This document shows, piece after piece, positions 52,815-63,593 of a stretch of DNA of 64,000 nt; the stretch's first letter is position 1; every line of letters starts with the position of its first letter. Under the pieces are notes generated by a model. The model was not told the DNA's origin, did no database searches, and was given only the letters and a program-made list of their open reading frames with translations. Source of the DNA: Eretmocerus hayati (lineage: Eukaryota; Arthropoda; Insecta; Hymenoptera; Aphelinidae); assembly GCA_029851415.1 (NCBI GenBank), contig CM056742.1, positions 79,784,748-79,848,747 on the forward strand. The letters are read 5' to 3'. Both the position numbers and the translations under genes were made by a program.

Positions 52815-55300
52815 TTGGGTGTAATTATTCATACAAAAGCAGTCGTCTCATCAATTTTCTGAAGAAGATTTGTTGACCTTTGTTACTCTTTATCTCGCAT
52901 AATAAATTTTCAAAATCGAGTCCACATTTGCAAGTTGTGAAGGTACTGCTCAGCGCTGCATGTTTTTGGATAATTTGCAACTTCTCGCCATGTGATGAAT
53001 CACTCAGTTTGTTGATACGTGGATGTATACCATGAGTGCCAGTTCAACTGCTCTTCGTGTGATGAGACGTACTCAATGATACTTACGCTCGTCTCATCCC
53101 AAAGTTCAGATTGCAAAGGAAAATCGATGCATAAACTAGTAAGAGACACACTATCACTATCTCAGACAATGGTAGCAGTGTTTTATGTTCTACTGGATCG
53201 ATCTCCTTTATAATATTTTTATTCATTCACTCAATTTCTCATCAGGATTTTTCATAAGTGTGACAGCCTACAGAGAACATATCCACTTTATTTTATACTG
53301 GTCTAGCCTGATAGAAATAAGATATTTGACCTGCGGATGAGTATCCATGCTAGAAGCATTGTTCGAAGAAATCAGACAGGAACATCCGAGTGAATATCCA
53401 ATGATCAATTATAATTTCCACATGTCATTTTAGGCTTGTGGTAAATCAAATATAATTCTTATAATTAGTCACATTGACATGTGATTATATAGTTATTCTG
53501 TATAATAGAGAATTGTTGCAGAGGATTTTGCGTAATGAGTCATTGATAATAAGCATTCTGACGCCTATGAATAATTCTACTTCTAATCAGCATGTCAATA
53601 TTTGTGTGAGAGGGTATATCAATCTGACTCTCTTGTATCTCTTTCAAAGAACTTGTATCTCATGAAGGAATTCACCCGGAACAGATAGGCTTATGCATGA
53701 AGTCTTATAGGTGCTTCAAGGACTCAATGATCTGATTCAGAAAAATCATAATCATGGGATAAATATCTTCTCTCCTCAAGAAAAAACTCCATGAGAGAAT
53801 TTGTCAACTTGAAGTGAGTTTCAAACAAAATACAAATAAGTCTTATATAGCAAATCAGTTCACCTCATTGTGTTCGCACAATGAACTCACAATTGAGATT
53901 TTTCTCACTGACTAAGAAACCGGTGAGCTTACTCACTTGAGAAGAACAAGGGCCTTCATGTACTCTAATCGACTCTTTCATAGCATTTTAACTAAGTCCT
54001 GATTTCAATTCCCAAGAGATCTTTTCCTACATTGTTACAATAATTCAACAGATATTTCCATCAATATGAAGAATAAATCAGTTACAGAGGTTGAAGTTAT
54101 TTTAGCCTGACTATTAGGAGTATTGAGATTTGCTGTCAAAAATTCTATTGGCGGTAACTTATGAACAATTCTTTGATTCTCACAGATTTGTCTAAAATCA
54201 TACATTTTTTATTATAAACTTGTCTAGTGTAAGGTGTAGCTGACTGAAAGTTCTAATCCGAGATAGTCCTGACTAAATATCTGGAAACTCTCGTTGCTAG
54301 TTTTATGTTTCTCTTGTATGAGTGTAACTTGTATATACTTCTATCTGATTCCTTTGTACATTGCTTCTCCTGTCAATATTCCAAAATATGGGTGGCCTTT
54401 CTTATCTTAGTTACAACATTGAGAGCGAATCTTTTGAGATAGCTAAACATTCAACAGACCGTTAGATGGTATCAAATGTATTTGACCGATCAAACTTCCA
54501 TGAAAAGCTGAAAAGTTCTGGGTAAAAAAGGAAAATGCATGTGTGTGAGATCTATCAATATGAAAATATACCATTTTTTGGGACAGTGGATGTCTGTCCC
54601 GTTACCCAGCTTATGGTTTGATTCTCACTTGTTAATTGAGTTTAGAGATGAGACGAGTAACAATCCTCTCAAGACTGGAAATATATATTCTTCTTCGGAA
54701 AATTACAAAATTATCTATTAATTCAGTTTGGATGAATACAACAGAGGAGTCATGGTGTTTTTCTCATGTTCAAGTCAATGCAATGTGCATGAAATAAGTT
54801 TGGAATTTTCATCCAAAAGAATGTACTTAGACCTTCATAATTCGATGACTCTGTAAAAAAAATTCAAACAGATCCACCAAAAGTAAAATTATATCACATT
54901 TCACACAGCAAAAACTGTATATCTAGCTACACTGTAGTTTAATCACACAGCATGATAGGCATATTCATAGCATAGGAATTTAGGAGGTTATGCGGGTATC
55001 CACGTTTCCAATGACAAATACACTCGATTACTGAATGGAAACGGACGATATCTGGCTCCTACTCATCTCCTCAGAAAGTAGGTAATCTGGTACATACCTT
55101 GATTAACGACATACTAAACACAAAACCTGTTATTCTTCAATTTTGTAGACGAAATTTTGACGGGAATGCACGCAACAATATTCCACTCGCGCGATTGTCT
55201 GCTCCTCTTCTCTGCTCTTCTCGCAACAAGTCGGAGCATGAGAGAAGTATATGTTGTTATGAATCCGAAATTTTTGTTGGATTCGTGGTGGCGCTAAAGA
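52815..55300. other. no gene recognised
   Basis: AT-rich DNA of about 2.5 kb. All frames are under 70 codons and none has a recognisable domain. No RNA gene or element end is seen until the LTR at 55301. Confidence 0.5.
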
Positions 55301-55920
55301 TGTAGCACTGGCTAAGGCGCGTGGATTCAAACCGATAAAGTATTGAAATACAAGAAATTTGAAGCCTGATAGTCAGATATTCAATGATCGTATTCTTTAT
55401 TCACGTGCTTCTAGTGCTACACGTGGCTTCAGTCAACTCAGAGCAAAAATCTAAAATCTCGCTCATAGATCCATGTCTTATATAGTCTCCTGGTGTCTGG
55501 AAGGAGGCCTGCTGAGTTCACCCCGATGTCAGTTCCTCGTCTTGATCGTCGAACACCAACCCCCTGTTGTCAGTCCTAGTCCCCCAAGTGCCTGTCTTGC
55601 CCTCCTATATTTAGGCATTGGACCCCCAGGTGTTAGCTCCAACGTTCAGACTTCCATGCACAAGCCTCTCAAGGATGGCTTTGGTTCGTCTCTGTCCTGG
55701 TCTGGCCCCTGGATAACCTGTCTTGTGTCTTTCGCGTCGAACATCCCTCAGCCAATAGGAATTGTGCCATATACCCTGCTGGGTTATCCAGTATGCCCCT
55801 ACAAGTTATCATCAACCAGTCATAGACTTCTTCATCTTATTATCTAGGTCAATGTACAAAGAAACGAACGATTGCTGTGCTCATGTTATTTCTGTCTCTC
55901 TAGTCTAGATAGCCCCTGCA
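55301..55920 (-). repeat. 3' LTR of the second Gypsy element
   Basis: On the element strand it runs TGCAGGGGCTAT...GTGCTACA (TG...CA), 620 bp. It contains a TATA box (TATATAA, plus 55478-55484) and, about 80 bp later, AATAAA (plus 55396-55401), in the order expected of a promoter plus poly-A LTR. It is preceded directly by a purine tract. Without the 5' LTR the exact ends are an inference from TG/CA and the tract. Confidence 0.75.
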
Positions 55921-55938
55921 ATCTCCCCTCCCACATCC
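55921..55938 (-). promoter_or_regulatory. polypurine tract, plus-strand primer site
   Basis: On the element strand GGATGTGGGAGGGGAGAT abuts the TG of the LTR. This is the classical arrangement for the RNase H-resistant primer. Confidence 0.75.
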
Positions 55939-56441
55939 GAGCGATATATCCTATGTATATATATATTTGACTCCCATCATAACAGCTTCCTCGTTTTGAA
56001 CAAAGTGATTAATGATCACTTTTTTCCAAAATAATTGTCAATATGTATACTATGATCAAAAAGGGATTTCGAATTTTCCCGGGTAAAGTGACAGTATCTT
56101 CCTAATGTTGGTATTCCTGAACCATATGTGCGCGCGCAGGTTATCATGGTGGCCTACAGGAGTCCAGCTGAGAACGCGTCGAATGCCCTTACTCTCTCTT
56201 CTGCTCATGGCAGAACATTTTCTTTGGTGTGAGATGAGTCCAATTTATTAGAATTATGAATTTATTCTGCCAACAATACAAAAGGTTAGTACAACTTCCA
56301 CACATTATTGATTCAACGAATTTCAAATAATCTCGTTAAGAATATAGGAAAAGGTATAAAATGCAAGCTTATATAAAAAAGTGTAGACTTCGTCATAACA
56401 CATGCATCTATTACAGTGATGCAGACAATCAGCTGTCTTCT
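55939..56441 (-). other. 3' non-coding of the second Gypsy element
   Basis: About 500 bp between the third ORF and the polypurine tract. No gene is seen. TATA-like runs occur near 56350-56390 with no assigned role. Confidence 0.55.
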
Positions 56442-58208
56442 TCAAGATGAATTATCCTCGTCTGTCGGATGGTGCATATTTCCAAGATGCTGATTTCCCT
56501 CTATGGCATCATCTTCAGATTCTGTCTCTGTATCTGTCTCCTGGGGATAGTCTGAATTCATTTCTGCAGGTAATTCTTCTGCATACAGGACCTTCTGCTC
56601 GTCTTCCAGCTCTGTCTCATGAGTTTTATAAATGGGACTACACAATGTACAGCCACCAAAAGAGGTGGGTTGACAGGTGATGCTTTGGCATCTAGGGCAT
56701 CTTGAAGGTACAAGTCTTCCTTTGGGTCCAATAAGATGAATATGATGTCGACGATATCCTTTAGGATGTTTTTTCTTTCCACAACAGGTATGACAACACC
56801 AATTTTTCTTAGGATCTCTTGCCCAAATGCAAGTGTCCAAATGATATATGGTCTTGGATCTGAGTCGTCCCTCATCTGCCAAAGTTGTGGTTAGAATTTC
56901 TTCTTGTGTTGTTGGTCGACACATATTTTTTGTAGGATGGTGTATCTTCTGTAGTAAGGGTTGAAATCCCTTTCGGACATGTACTTTCGTAGGTTTTACA
57001 TATTCAGTAGCAATCCTTTTCTCCAAAGTTTTTTCATGTCTCAGTCGTCTTAAAGACTGACCAACTCCTTGAGGGTTTTGATGCCCAGAGTAAGATGATG
57101 GTTGCTTCATCCTTGTGCTCTTTTTGATGAGTAATGTTCTAGGTGTAGTTATGGACAGGTGTGAGGATGTACTTGGAATAGATGGGACGATAATTGGAGT
57201 GACACCTGTGGTACTAGGAATGGATTGAGGGCCATCAATTTCATTTACACTTGACATGTTTGCAGAAGTAAATAAACCTGCCTCCTGAATCAGGCTATCG
57301 TCTATGAGGTTAGGATATGTGAGGTCACTGCTAGATATAACCACTGGTGCAGACGCAGATAAACCAACATCTGGAATTACTTCAGAAATAAAAGAATGGG
57401 GCAACGTGGTGTCACTACTTCCTGTGGAAAGATTAGGTATAGCAGAGGTGAATGGAATAGGTGGTAAGAGATTTTGAGGGCTGTTCATATCAGTGAATGC
57501 AGGTCCAGTGATGTTAATGTTTTGTGCGGTTAGATCTGGAATAAATGGGGTGACAGGAGTAATTGGCAAGATCTCCTGAGTGTCTTCTAGTGCAGTGAAA
57601 GTGGGTAAGATAGTGCTAATATTTTCCAAGTCAGGTAAACGGGAGGCCATTGAAGTGGGTGGCAAGAGATTTTGAAAGCAATCATCAATAGTGGAGATAG
57701 GTGGTGTGTTGATTTCTGATAAAGAGGGTTCAATGTTGGTAGAGGTGCTTGATAAAGGCATCAGAAAAGGAGATAAATCGTCAAATGATTGATCAATAGG
57801 AAAAATATGACTCGGTTGGTCCATGGGGGTGATAATTGATTCAGCTATGCTTTCAAAGGGAGTTGAATAACTAAACCTATCTTGTTGAGGGACTAATGTC
57901 CAATCTAATGGGGAATTATTTAATGCACCAGAAGTTATAGTCTGAGCTGAATTTATAAAATCTTGACTCTGAATGAAACTATGTGATGTGATTGTATGAA
58001 TTTGAGGTTCTGTGGGAGAGTAGGAGAGCATTCCTTGCTCGTTGATTTCAAAAGGGAGCGTATAGGATGCTGAGGAGGGGAATTCACTCATCACTGATTG
58101 TGTCATTCTGTTTGAGCCAATTTCAGTATTTCTTGAAATATTTATGGGCTCAGTGGGTGTATGCAACTCTAAATCTAAAGGATCTTGTCCTTCTTCTATC
58201 CAAGACAT
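56442..58208 (-). CDS. third ORF: Ser/Thr/Pro-rich protein with C-terminal Cys/His cluster
   Basis: 588 codons from an ATG at 58206-58208, no lesion. Residues 1-360 are low-complexity, rich in Ser, Thr, Pro, Ile and Asp. They include loose repeats such as NLLPP(I/T) and I(I/L)P(I/S) and look like an activation-domain-type disordered segment. A basic stretch (RRLRHEKTLEKR) lies near 380-400. A Cys/His cluster at about 455-522 reads C-x10-CC-x2-CC, then His-rich text, CPRC, C and CTLC, suggesting two or three zinc sites. The tail is acidic (ETDTETESEDD). No signal peptide or membrane segment, so it is not an envelope. It lies between pol and the polypurine tract, behind a strong splice acceptor at 58278. 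I know no family for it; a nuclear regulator or RNA/DNA-binding accessory protein is a guess. Confidence 0.75.
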   Translation of the reverse strand: MSWIEEGQDPLDLELHTPTEPINISRNTEIGSNRMTQSVMSEFPSSASYTLPFEINEQGMLSYSPTEPQIHTITSHSFIQSQDFINSAQTITSGALNNSPLDWTLVPQQDRFSYSTPFESIAESIITPMDQPSHIFPIDQSFDDLSPFLMPLSSTSTNIEPSLSEINTPPISTIDDCFQNLLPPTSMASRLPDLENISTILPTFTALEDTQEILPITPVTPFIPDLTAQNINITGPAFTDMNSPQNLLPPIPFTSAIPNLSTGSSDTTLPHSFISEVIPDVGLSASAPVVISSSDLTYPNLIDDSLIQEAGLFTSANMSSVNEIDGPQSIPSTTGVTPIIVPSIPSTSSHLSITTPRTLLIKKSTRMKQPSSYSGHQNPQGVGQSLRRLRHEKTLEKRIATEYVKPTKVHVRKGFQPLLQKIHHPTKNMCRPTTQEEILTTTLADEGRLRSKTIYHLDTCIWARDPKKNWCCHTCCGKKKHPKGYRRHHIHLIGPKGRLVPSRCPRCQSITCQPTSFGGCTLCSPIYKTHETELEDEQKVLYAEELPAEMNSDYPQETDTETESEDDAIEGNQHLGNMHHPTDEDNSS

Positions 58209-59432
58209 CCTCTTCTCAACTCTTTTTCTCTCACTCTAGATTGCTTACTGATGAAATGTACTTGATCTTGGTTCAATTCTACGAGAGAAAAAAAAAAGAA
58301 CTTATTTATAAATACACCTTTCTCGTATCCTTCTGCTTGTTGGCTTAAAATCACAGAACACTTACCGTGCGATTTATGTTTCCAACACAAAATATGAATA
58401 GTTTATGAACTCAATTGGATTTTCTTAATTTCAAATTATTTTGAATTACTAATTTTGCCAAATACTTCCACTTTCCTCCTCAGTAGCGTTTGCTTTGTTT
58501 GCTTAATGCGCATTATCAACATCAGTGTTGGGCCGGCTGTATAAGATTGAAGAGCGCGCCGGCTCCCTATAGGCTCTGAAACACTTCGGTTTTTTTTTTT
58601 CTTACTTCACGGCGCTCAAGTCGGTCGCCGCCAAACTTCGAAGATAATATACCTATATCGGTCGACACTGTCGCTGTGGTCGCCTGCTGGCATGCGTCGT
58701 CGGCTTTGTCGCTTGTTTACCTCGTTCTCACGTGGGAAATTTTTTGTTGATACTAGCTCTTTTGAATATTTGTAATTTCCAAAAACAATAACTTCTAGCG
58801 TCTCATTGATTTCATGAATTTTTGCTTCTTTTTAATCAATCATTGTAACATTTTGCTTTTCATCTAATTCTTTCCTTTTCTGAGTATTACTTTTTCACTT
58901 CAAAAATGGATAAAACTTTTTGTATGAGGTCTTGAAAAAATGGCTTTAGCTTGATCTTGACTCATGAACCTATGATTTAAGATCTTGCATCTTTAAGTTA
59001 CACTGTATAACTTTTACTTTTCGATTGAATAATTATTGTGATAATATATCACAAAAGCTTGGACAATCTCTATGTCAGTGATCGACTTGCGGTATTCTAG
59101 ACTCAATGGACTTCACTCCAGAAGAAAATATTTCGTTCTTTTATTTATTATTTTTCTTTATTATATATATATTTTTTTTTCAAACATGGATACAGAGATA
59201 CATACATATTCTTATATCCGAAATATTGTACTACAACTAATTTGTTAAATGGACCCTCTATCATCTATAGATGCACTACTACATTTATTACTCATCAAAT
59301 AGTGTCCTTACTTTCTTGGAAAAATAAATTCATTGTACCTTATGTGCCCATCCTGAAATAATGATTGTCCAGACTTGATTGTAGAATTCCACATTATTTG
59401 ATCATCAATGTATCATCCTTCCGACAGCAAGA
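58209..59432 (-). other. pol-ORF3 spacer
   Basis: About 1.2 kb without a supported gene. It holds the splice acceptor listed next and AT-rich text. The GC-richer block at 58530-58740 has no recognisable feature. Confidence 0.5.
58278..58303 (-). promoter_or_regulatory. strong 3' splice acceptor upstream of ORF3
   Basis: On the element strand a run TTCTTTTTTTTTT leads to CTCTCGTAG, with AG at 58279-58280, 70 bp before the ORF3 ATG. It supports expression from a spliced subgenomic RNA, as env is in errantiviruses. Confidence 0.65.
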
Positions 59433-62400
59433 TTAAATACGTATGCAAGCGTGTTTGAGCTTATCCAAATGAACGATTTTACTTCTACCTTTGCCGAATG
59501 AAATTCGTGCATTTCGATCACCCAGAAATTCAAGAATTTGAAATCGTCCCACATAATGGTCATCTAATTTACCGTGCCGCGGTTCTTTGAGAAGGTAGAC
59601 TTCCTCCCCCACTTCAAAATTGGCTGGAGTGAGCTTCCGATCATAAAATTGTTTGGATTTATTCTTTGCAATCATAAGTCGTTCTCGAGCCGTTTTTTGT
59701 GTATGATGTAATGTATCGATAAGTTCCTCTAAACATGCAGAATATGTTTTTTCTCTAGGCTGAGCACTGAATTGGGATGGCAGCCGGGCCCGGACTCCAT
59801 GAACGAGCTCATGAGGTGTAAATTGATGGCTACAGTGAACAGAGCAGTTATAACTCAACAATGCAAAGGGGATAACTCGATCCCACTCTTTCTTATGTGC
59901 ATACATACGTAAGTATTCTATTAAACTGTGATGTGATCTCTCAATAGCACCCAAAGTAGAAGGCCGAAAACTAACAGAATTTATTTTCTCGATCCCAAAT
60001 TGTTTAGCAAAATATTTCATAAGCATGGACTGAAAGTTACTCCCTTGATCAGTCTTTATGATTTTAGGGCACCCAAAACGGCAAATAAAATGATGGCAAA
60101 AAGCTATAGCTATGGTTTCAGTTGTAATATCGGGTAGTGGAATAGCAAGAGCGTATTTGGAAAAAAGGTCCAGAATGGTGAGCAAGTACTTATTTCCTTG
60201 AGAAGTGACCTCCAGGGGGCCTACACAATCCATTTCAATCACCTCCCATGGTGCTGTGGGTGTAGTAGTAATTGTCATAGGGAACTTTGTTTTAATCCGT
60301 ACTAATTTTTGTTTTTGACAGGGATCACACGAAGCAACATATTCTCGAATTTCTCGCCGCATTTCAGGCCAGTAAAACCGTTCTCTTACTTTTTCAAAAG
60401 TTTTGTATTGACCTTTGTGTCCCCCCCACAAAGAATCGTGACACTCGCGAATAATGCCTAATCTATCTTCCACATTTGGAACAGTTATCTCCCCTGTACA
60501 AAGGGTGAGTTGAATATCTTCTTGAGCCCATGTAAGTTTCAAAGCCTGTTCAACTGAATCCCAGTTTAATGTTTCTAACCCATCCCCATTTTTAGCTAAG
60601 CTAAGTGATTTTAATCCTGCTTTTAACAAAGCACATTTTAATTGACCCAAATAAAAAATGAATCGAGATGCTGACGGTGGATCGTCATATTTTTCCTTCA
60701 AAAATAACGTATATATATTCTTTCGAGACTCTTGAGCAGTACAGACCACAGCTCCCAAACCCAAATGAGGTTGCCTATTTAATTTCTGTGTATCAATTAA
60801 ATTCAAATCAACCAATTGTTGACAAACAGGTGTACATATAACAAAATCTAATGACATAAAATGCACAATCTGATCATCCCTCAAAATTAATTGATCTTTC
60901 ACCATTTGGACTGTTAATATTTTTGCTGGTCGATTCACAATTTTCTGTGCTTCTTTTACATGATCATCAGAAGGCCCGGTCGTTCGTATACAAAGTTTCT
61001 TGAAATTCCCATATCCATCTGAAAAATCACTCCCCCTCTTCCTATTCATATCGCGATTTGGTTCATAGCTATTCCTCATTTTTCCCTCATTAATATTGCC
61101 CATATCTTTTCCAGGTACTACTACACTCTCTACATCTTTCCTCTCCGTCAGGACAGGCAAAGGGAACTTCTCTCTAACTCCAGAGCCGTAGCTAGCTGAA
61201 GAAGAGGGAACTATTACCAACTTATCATCGGTTCTCACTCGACAATCACTCAGTTCACCTGTCAAGGCAACTGGGATTCCAACACCGTTCTTCTGACCGG
61301 ATGTGGTCATTGGAACATTCCCCCTAGATAACTCTAGCTGGGTTTCTGTTTCATTTTCTATACTAATCATCTTCTCATTGCTTCCCATCAATTCCATGTG
61401 CGAGGGACTTTCTGAGGCCACAAAAATTTTATACACTCTAGCTTCATTATTATTGACGGGTGTAGGCGAAGAGGGAGGATTCCTAGACAGACTATCAGCA
61501 TTCCTATTGATCTTTCCGGATTTGTGAATAATTTCATATTCATAATCGCAAAGCTTTATTTTCCAACGCGCTAACCTTGAAATCGGATCTTTAACATTTT
61601 GAAGCCAAAGAAGAGGTCGATGATCTGTGATGATCTTAAATTTCCTACCATATAAATAGGGTCGAAATTGAGTTACTGCATATAATACACTTAAAATTTC
61701 AAGTTCAGTTGCACAATATGATTTTTCTGAATCGCGCAGAGCTCGTGAGCAATAAGCTACGGGTAAATCTTTATTTATTGGACCTTGAGACAGGATTCCG
61801 GCCACCCCGGTCAGACTTGCATCACATGTAACCAAAAATTCTTCCTCGAATCTAGGGAACTGGAGCAGTGGCTGCGTACTCAGAATCTCTTTAAATTTAT
61901 CAAAAGCCTGTTGTTGACTTTCCCCCCAAGAAAAAGGCACATTTTTCTTCAATAATTGATTCAAAGGGTGAGCAATACTTGCAAAATCAGGAATGAACCT
62001 ACGGTAATACCCTGTAAGTCCCAAAAATTGTTTAATATTCTTTTGACTTTGTGGTCGTGGAAATTTTGTTACTGCCTCTACTTTCTTAGGATCAGGTCTG
62101 ACTCCCTCCTCCGAAATGAGATGTCCTAAGTAGGTAACCTCCTTTCGAAGGAAAAGACACTTATCAGGAGCCAAAGTGAGTCCCGCAGATTGTAGCCTAC
62201 CCATAATTTTTTGCATTTTTTCATAATTTTCTTGGATACTACGGGAATAAACCAAGATATCATCCATGTAAACCAGAACTGAAATTCCTTGTAATCCACT
62301 CAAAATTTGATTCATAAGGGCCTGAAAAGTACTTGGAGCACCCCGGAGACCCATGGGCATAGATCGGTATTGTAGGTGAGAATAAGGCCCTCTGAAGGCC

Positions 62401-63593
62401 GTTTTTGGGGCATCCTCTTTATTAATTGGGATTTGATGATATCCTTGGGCCAAATCAAGAACAGTAAAGTATTTACAAGCTCCTAGTTGATCTAGAATCT
62501 CTGTGATATTGGGGAGAGGATAGGCTGATGCAATAGTTTTCTCATTCAAAGCACGAAAATCGATAACAAGCCTCCATCTCTTATTTCCCTTTGAATCGGG
62601 TTTTTTCGGTAAAATCCAAAGAGGTGAATTATAGGGTGAATCTGAGGGTTCTACAATCTCATTCTTAAGCATTTCATCCAATTCTTTGACAATCACATCC
62701 CGAAGATGAGGGGGGTATCGGTATTGTTTAACATTGACCGGGATATTATCAGTAGTAGGTATTTTATGCTCTGTAACAGTGGTGCGACTCAATTTGTCCC
62801 CGGGCAAGTGAAACTGATAAGGGTGTTTTTGAACGATTCTAATAACACTTCCTTTTTCTTCCTCATTCAGGCCCTCCAAATTCAAGGAAGAAATGACTGC
62901 AGAAACACGCCTTTCTCTATCAGAATCTATTTGTTTTTTCGTACATTTTTTCATTAATTTTACCAATTTTTTGTGAAAAGTGTCTGTCTGAAAATCCTGT
63001 AAAATCACGGGAGGTAAGGTAAGAGAAATATCTTCCATGGTTGAATTAATAATGAACATTTTACACACGCGATCTCGGACAGAAACAAGACATTCTCCTC
63101 CATAAATGCCAGGCCCAGCCTCCAACCGTGGGACATATCCAATTTTTTTGTCATCATTCTGTACAAGAAGTGTACACAACTGTTTTGTTCGTGCGGGTAA
63201 GTGTACTGTATTATGTGGAAGAAAAGGTATAGATGTGCCTAAATGGTCTTTCAAGGTGACTGAATTGCTCTCAAACGACAATGTTGCATCCTGATTTTTC
63301 AGAAACTCAACTCCCAAAATTCCAGACTGTTCGATGGGGAAATCATCAGTGACCACATGCATTTTACACGCCACATCACCAAAATGAATGATACATTCTC
63401 CTACTGTCTCTACGAGATTTGAATTTATTCCAGATAATCCAATAGTGCTCTGTTTATCTATGGTAACATGTTTTGCGACTGCAGTTTGACGAATTAAATT
63501 TAATTCTGAACCAGTATCCAAAAGAAATGTAGGATTTTCCGATGCAAGATCTGAACTTTTCAATTGAATTATGGGCGAGGTGGATTGTTCCAT
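59433..63593 (-). CDS. pol: Pol: protease, RT, RNase H, macro domain, integrase
   Basis: 1386 codons, intact. The frame is open further upstream into gag and is -1 to it. Protease LLDTGS near residue 26. Reverse transcriptase with YMDD near 443. RNase H with TCDASLTG near 589 and TDHRPLLW near 657. A variable linker of about 200 residues follows. At about 895-1035 lies a macro domain of the TARG1/Poa1 type (IVHFMSLDF, HLGLGAVV, RKNIYTLFLKEK, PSAS, LKSLSLAKNGDGLETLNW, IQLTLCTGE). The integrase HHCC is at about 1050-1090 and the DDE core has EMDCVG about 1122, KTDQGSNF about 1182 and GAIERSH about 1215. A C-terminal chromatin/DNA-binding region ends the protein. It copies and integrates the element. 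The macro module would bind, and perhaps remove, ADP-ribose; this is inference from the family. Confidence 0.9.
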   Translation of the reverse strand: MEQSTSPIIQLKSSDLASENPTFLLDTGSELNLIRQTAVAKHVTIDKQSTIGLSGINSNLVETVGECIIHFGDVACKMHVVTDDFPIEQSGILGVEFLKNQDATLSFESNSVTLKDHLGTSIPFLPHNTVHLPARTKQLCTLLVQNDDKKIGYVPRLEAGPGIYGGECLVSVRDRVCKMFIINSTMEDISLTLPPVILQDFQTDTFHKKLVKLMKKCTKKQIDSDRERRVSAVISSLNLEGLNEEEKGSVIRIVQKHPYQFHLPGDKLSRTTVTEHKIPTTDNIPVNVKQYRYPPHLRDVIVKELDEMLKNEIVEPSDSPYNSPLWILPKKPDSKGNKRWRLVIDFRALNEKTIASAYPLPNITEILDQLGACKYFTVLDLAQGYHQIPINKEDAPKTAFRGPYSHLQYRSMPMGLRGAPSTFQALMNQILSGLQGISVLVYMDDILVYSRSIQENYEKMQKIMGRLQSAGLTLAPDKCLFLRKEVTYLGHLISEEGVRPDPKKVEAVTKFPRPQSQKNIKQFLGLTGYYRRFIPDFASIAHPLNQLLKKNVPFSWGESQQQAFDKFKEILSTQPLLQFPRFEEEFLVTCDASLTGVAGILSQGPINKDLPVAYCSRALRDSEKSYCATELEILSVLYAVTQFRPYLYGRKFKIITDHRPLLWLQNVKDPISRLARWKIKLCDYEYEIIHKSGKINRNADSLSRNPPSSPTPVNNNEARVYKIFVASESPSHMELMGSNEKMISIENETETQLELSRGNVPMTTSGQKNGVGIPVALTGELSDCRVRTDDKLVIVPSSSASYGSGVREKFPLPVLTERKDVESVVVPGKDMGNINEGKMRNSYEPNRDMNRKRGSDFSDGYGNFKKLCIRTTGPSDDHVKEAQKIVNRPAKILTVQMVKDQLILRDDQIVHFMSLDFVICTPVCQQLVDLNLIDTQKLNRQPHLGLGAVVCTAQESRKNIYTLFLKEKYDDPPSASRFIFYLGQLKCALLKAGLKSLSLAKNGDGLETLNWDSVEQALKLTWAQEDIQLTLCTGEITVPNVEDRLGIIRECHDSLWGGHKGQYKTFEKVRERFYWPEMRREIREYVASCDPCQKQKLVRIKTKFPMTITTTPTAPWEVIEMDCVGPLEVTSQGNKYLLTILDLFSKYALAIPLPDITTETIAIAFCHHFICRFGCPKIIKTDQGSNFQSMLMKYFAKQFGIEKINSVSFRPSTLGAIERSHHSLIEYLRMYAHKKEWDRVIPFALLSYNCSVHCSHQFTPHELVHGVRARLPSQFSAQPREKTYSACLEELIDTLHHTQKTARERLMIAKNKSKQFYDRKLTPANFEVGEEVYLLKEPRHGKLDDHYVGRFQILEFLGDRNARISFGKGRSKIVHLDKLKHACIRI

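Noticed and set aside
55290..55335. B-box-like GGATTCAAACC suggesting a tRNA or SINE
   Set aside because: It lies at the U5 end of the 620-bp LTR, and the A-box spacing does not fit a tRNA.
59169..63593. An envelope gene in the second Gypsy element
   Set aside because: The only ORF between pol and the LTR lacks a signal peptide, cleavage site and membrane segment, so it is described as an unknown third ORF.
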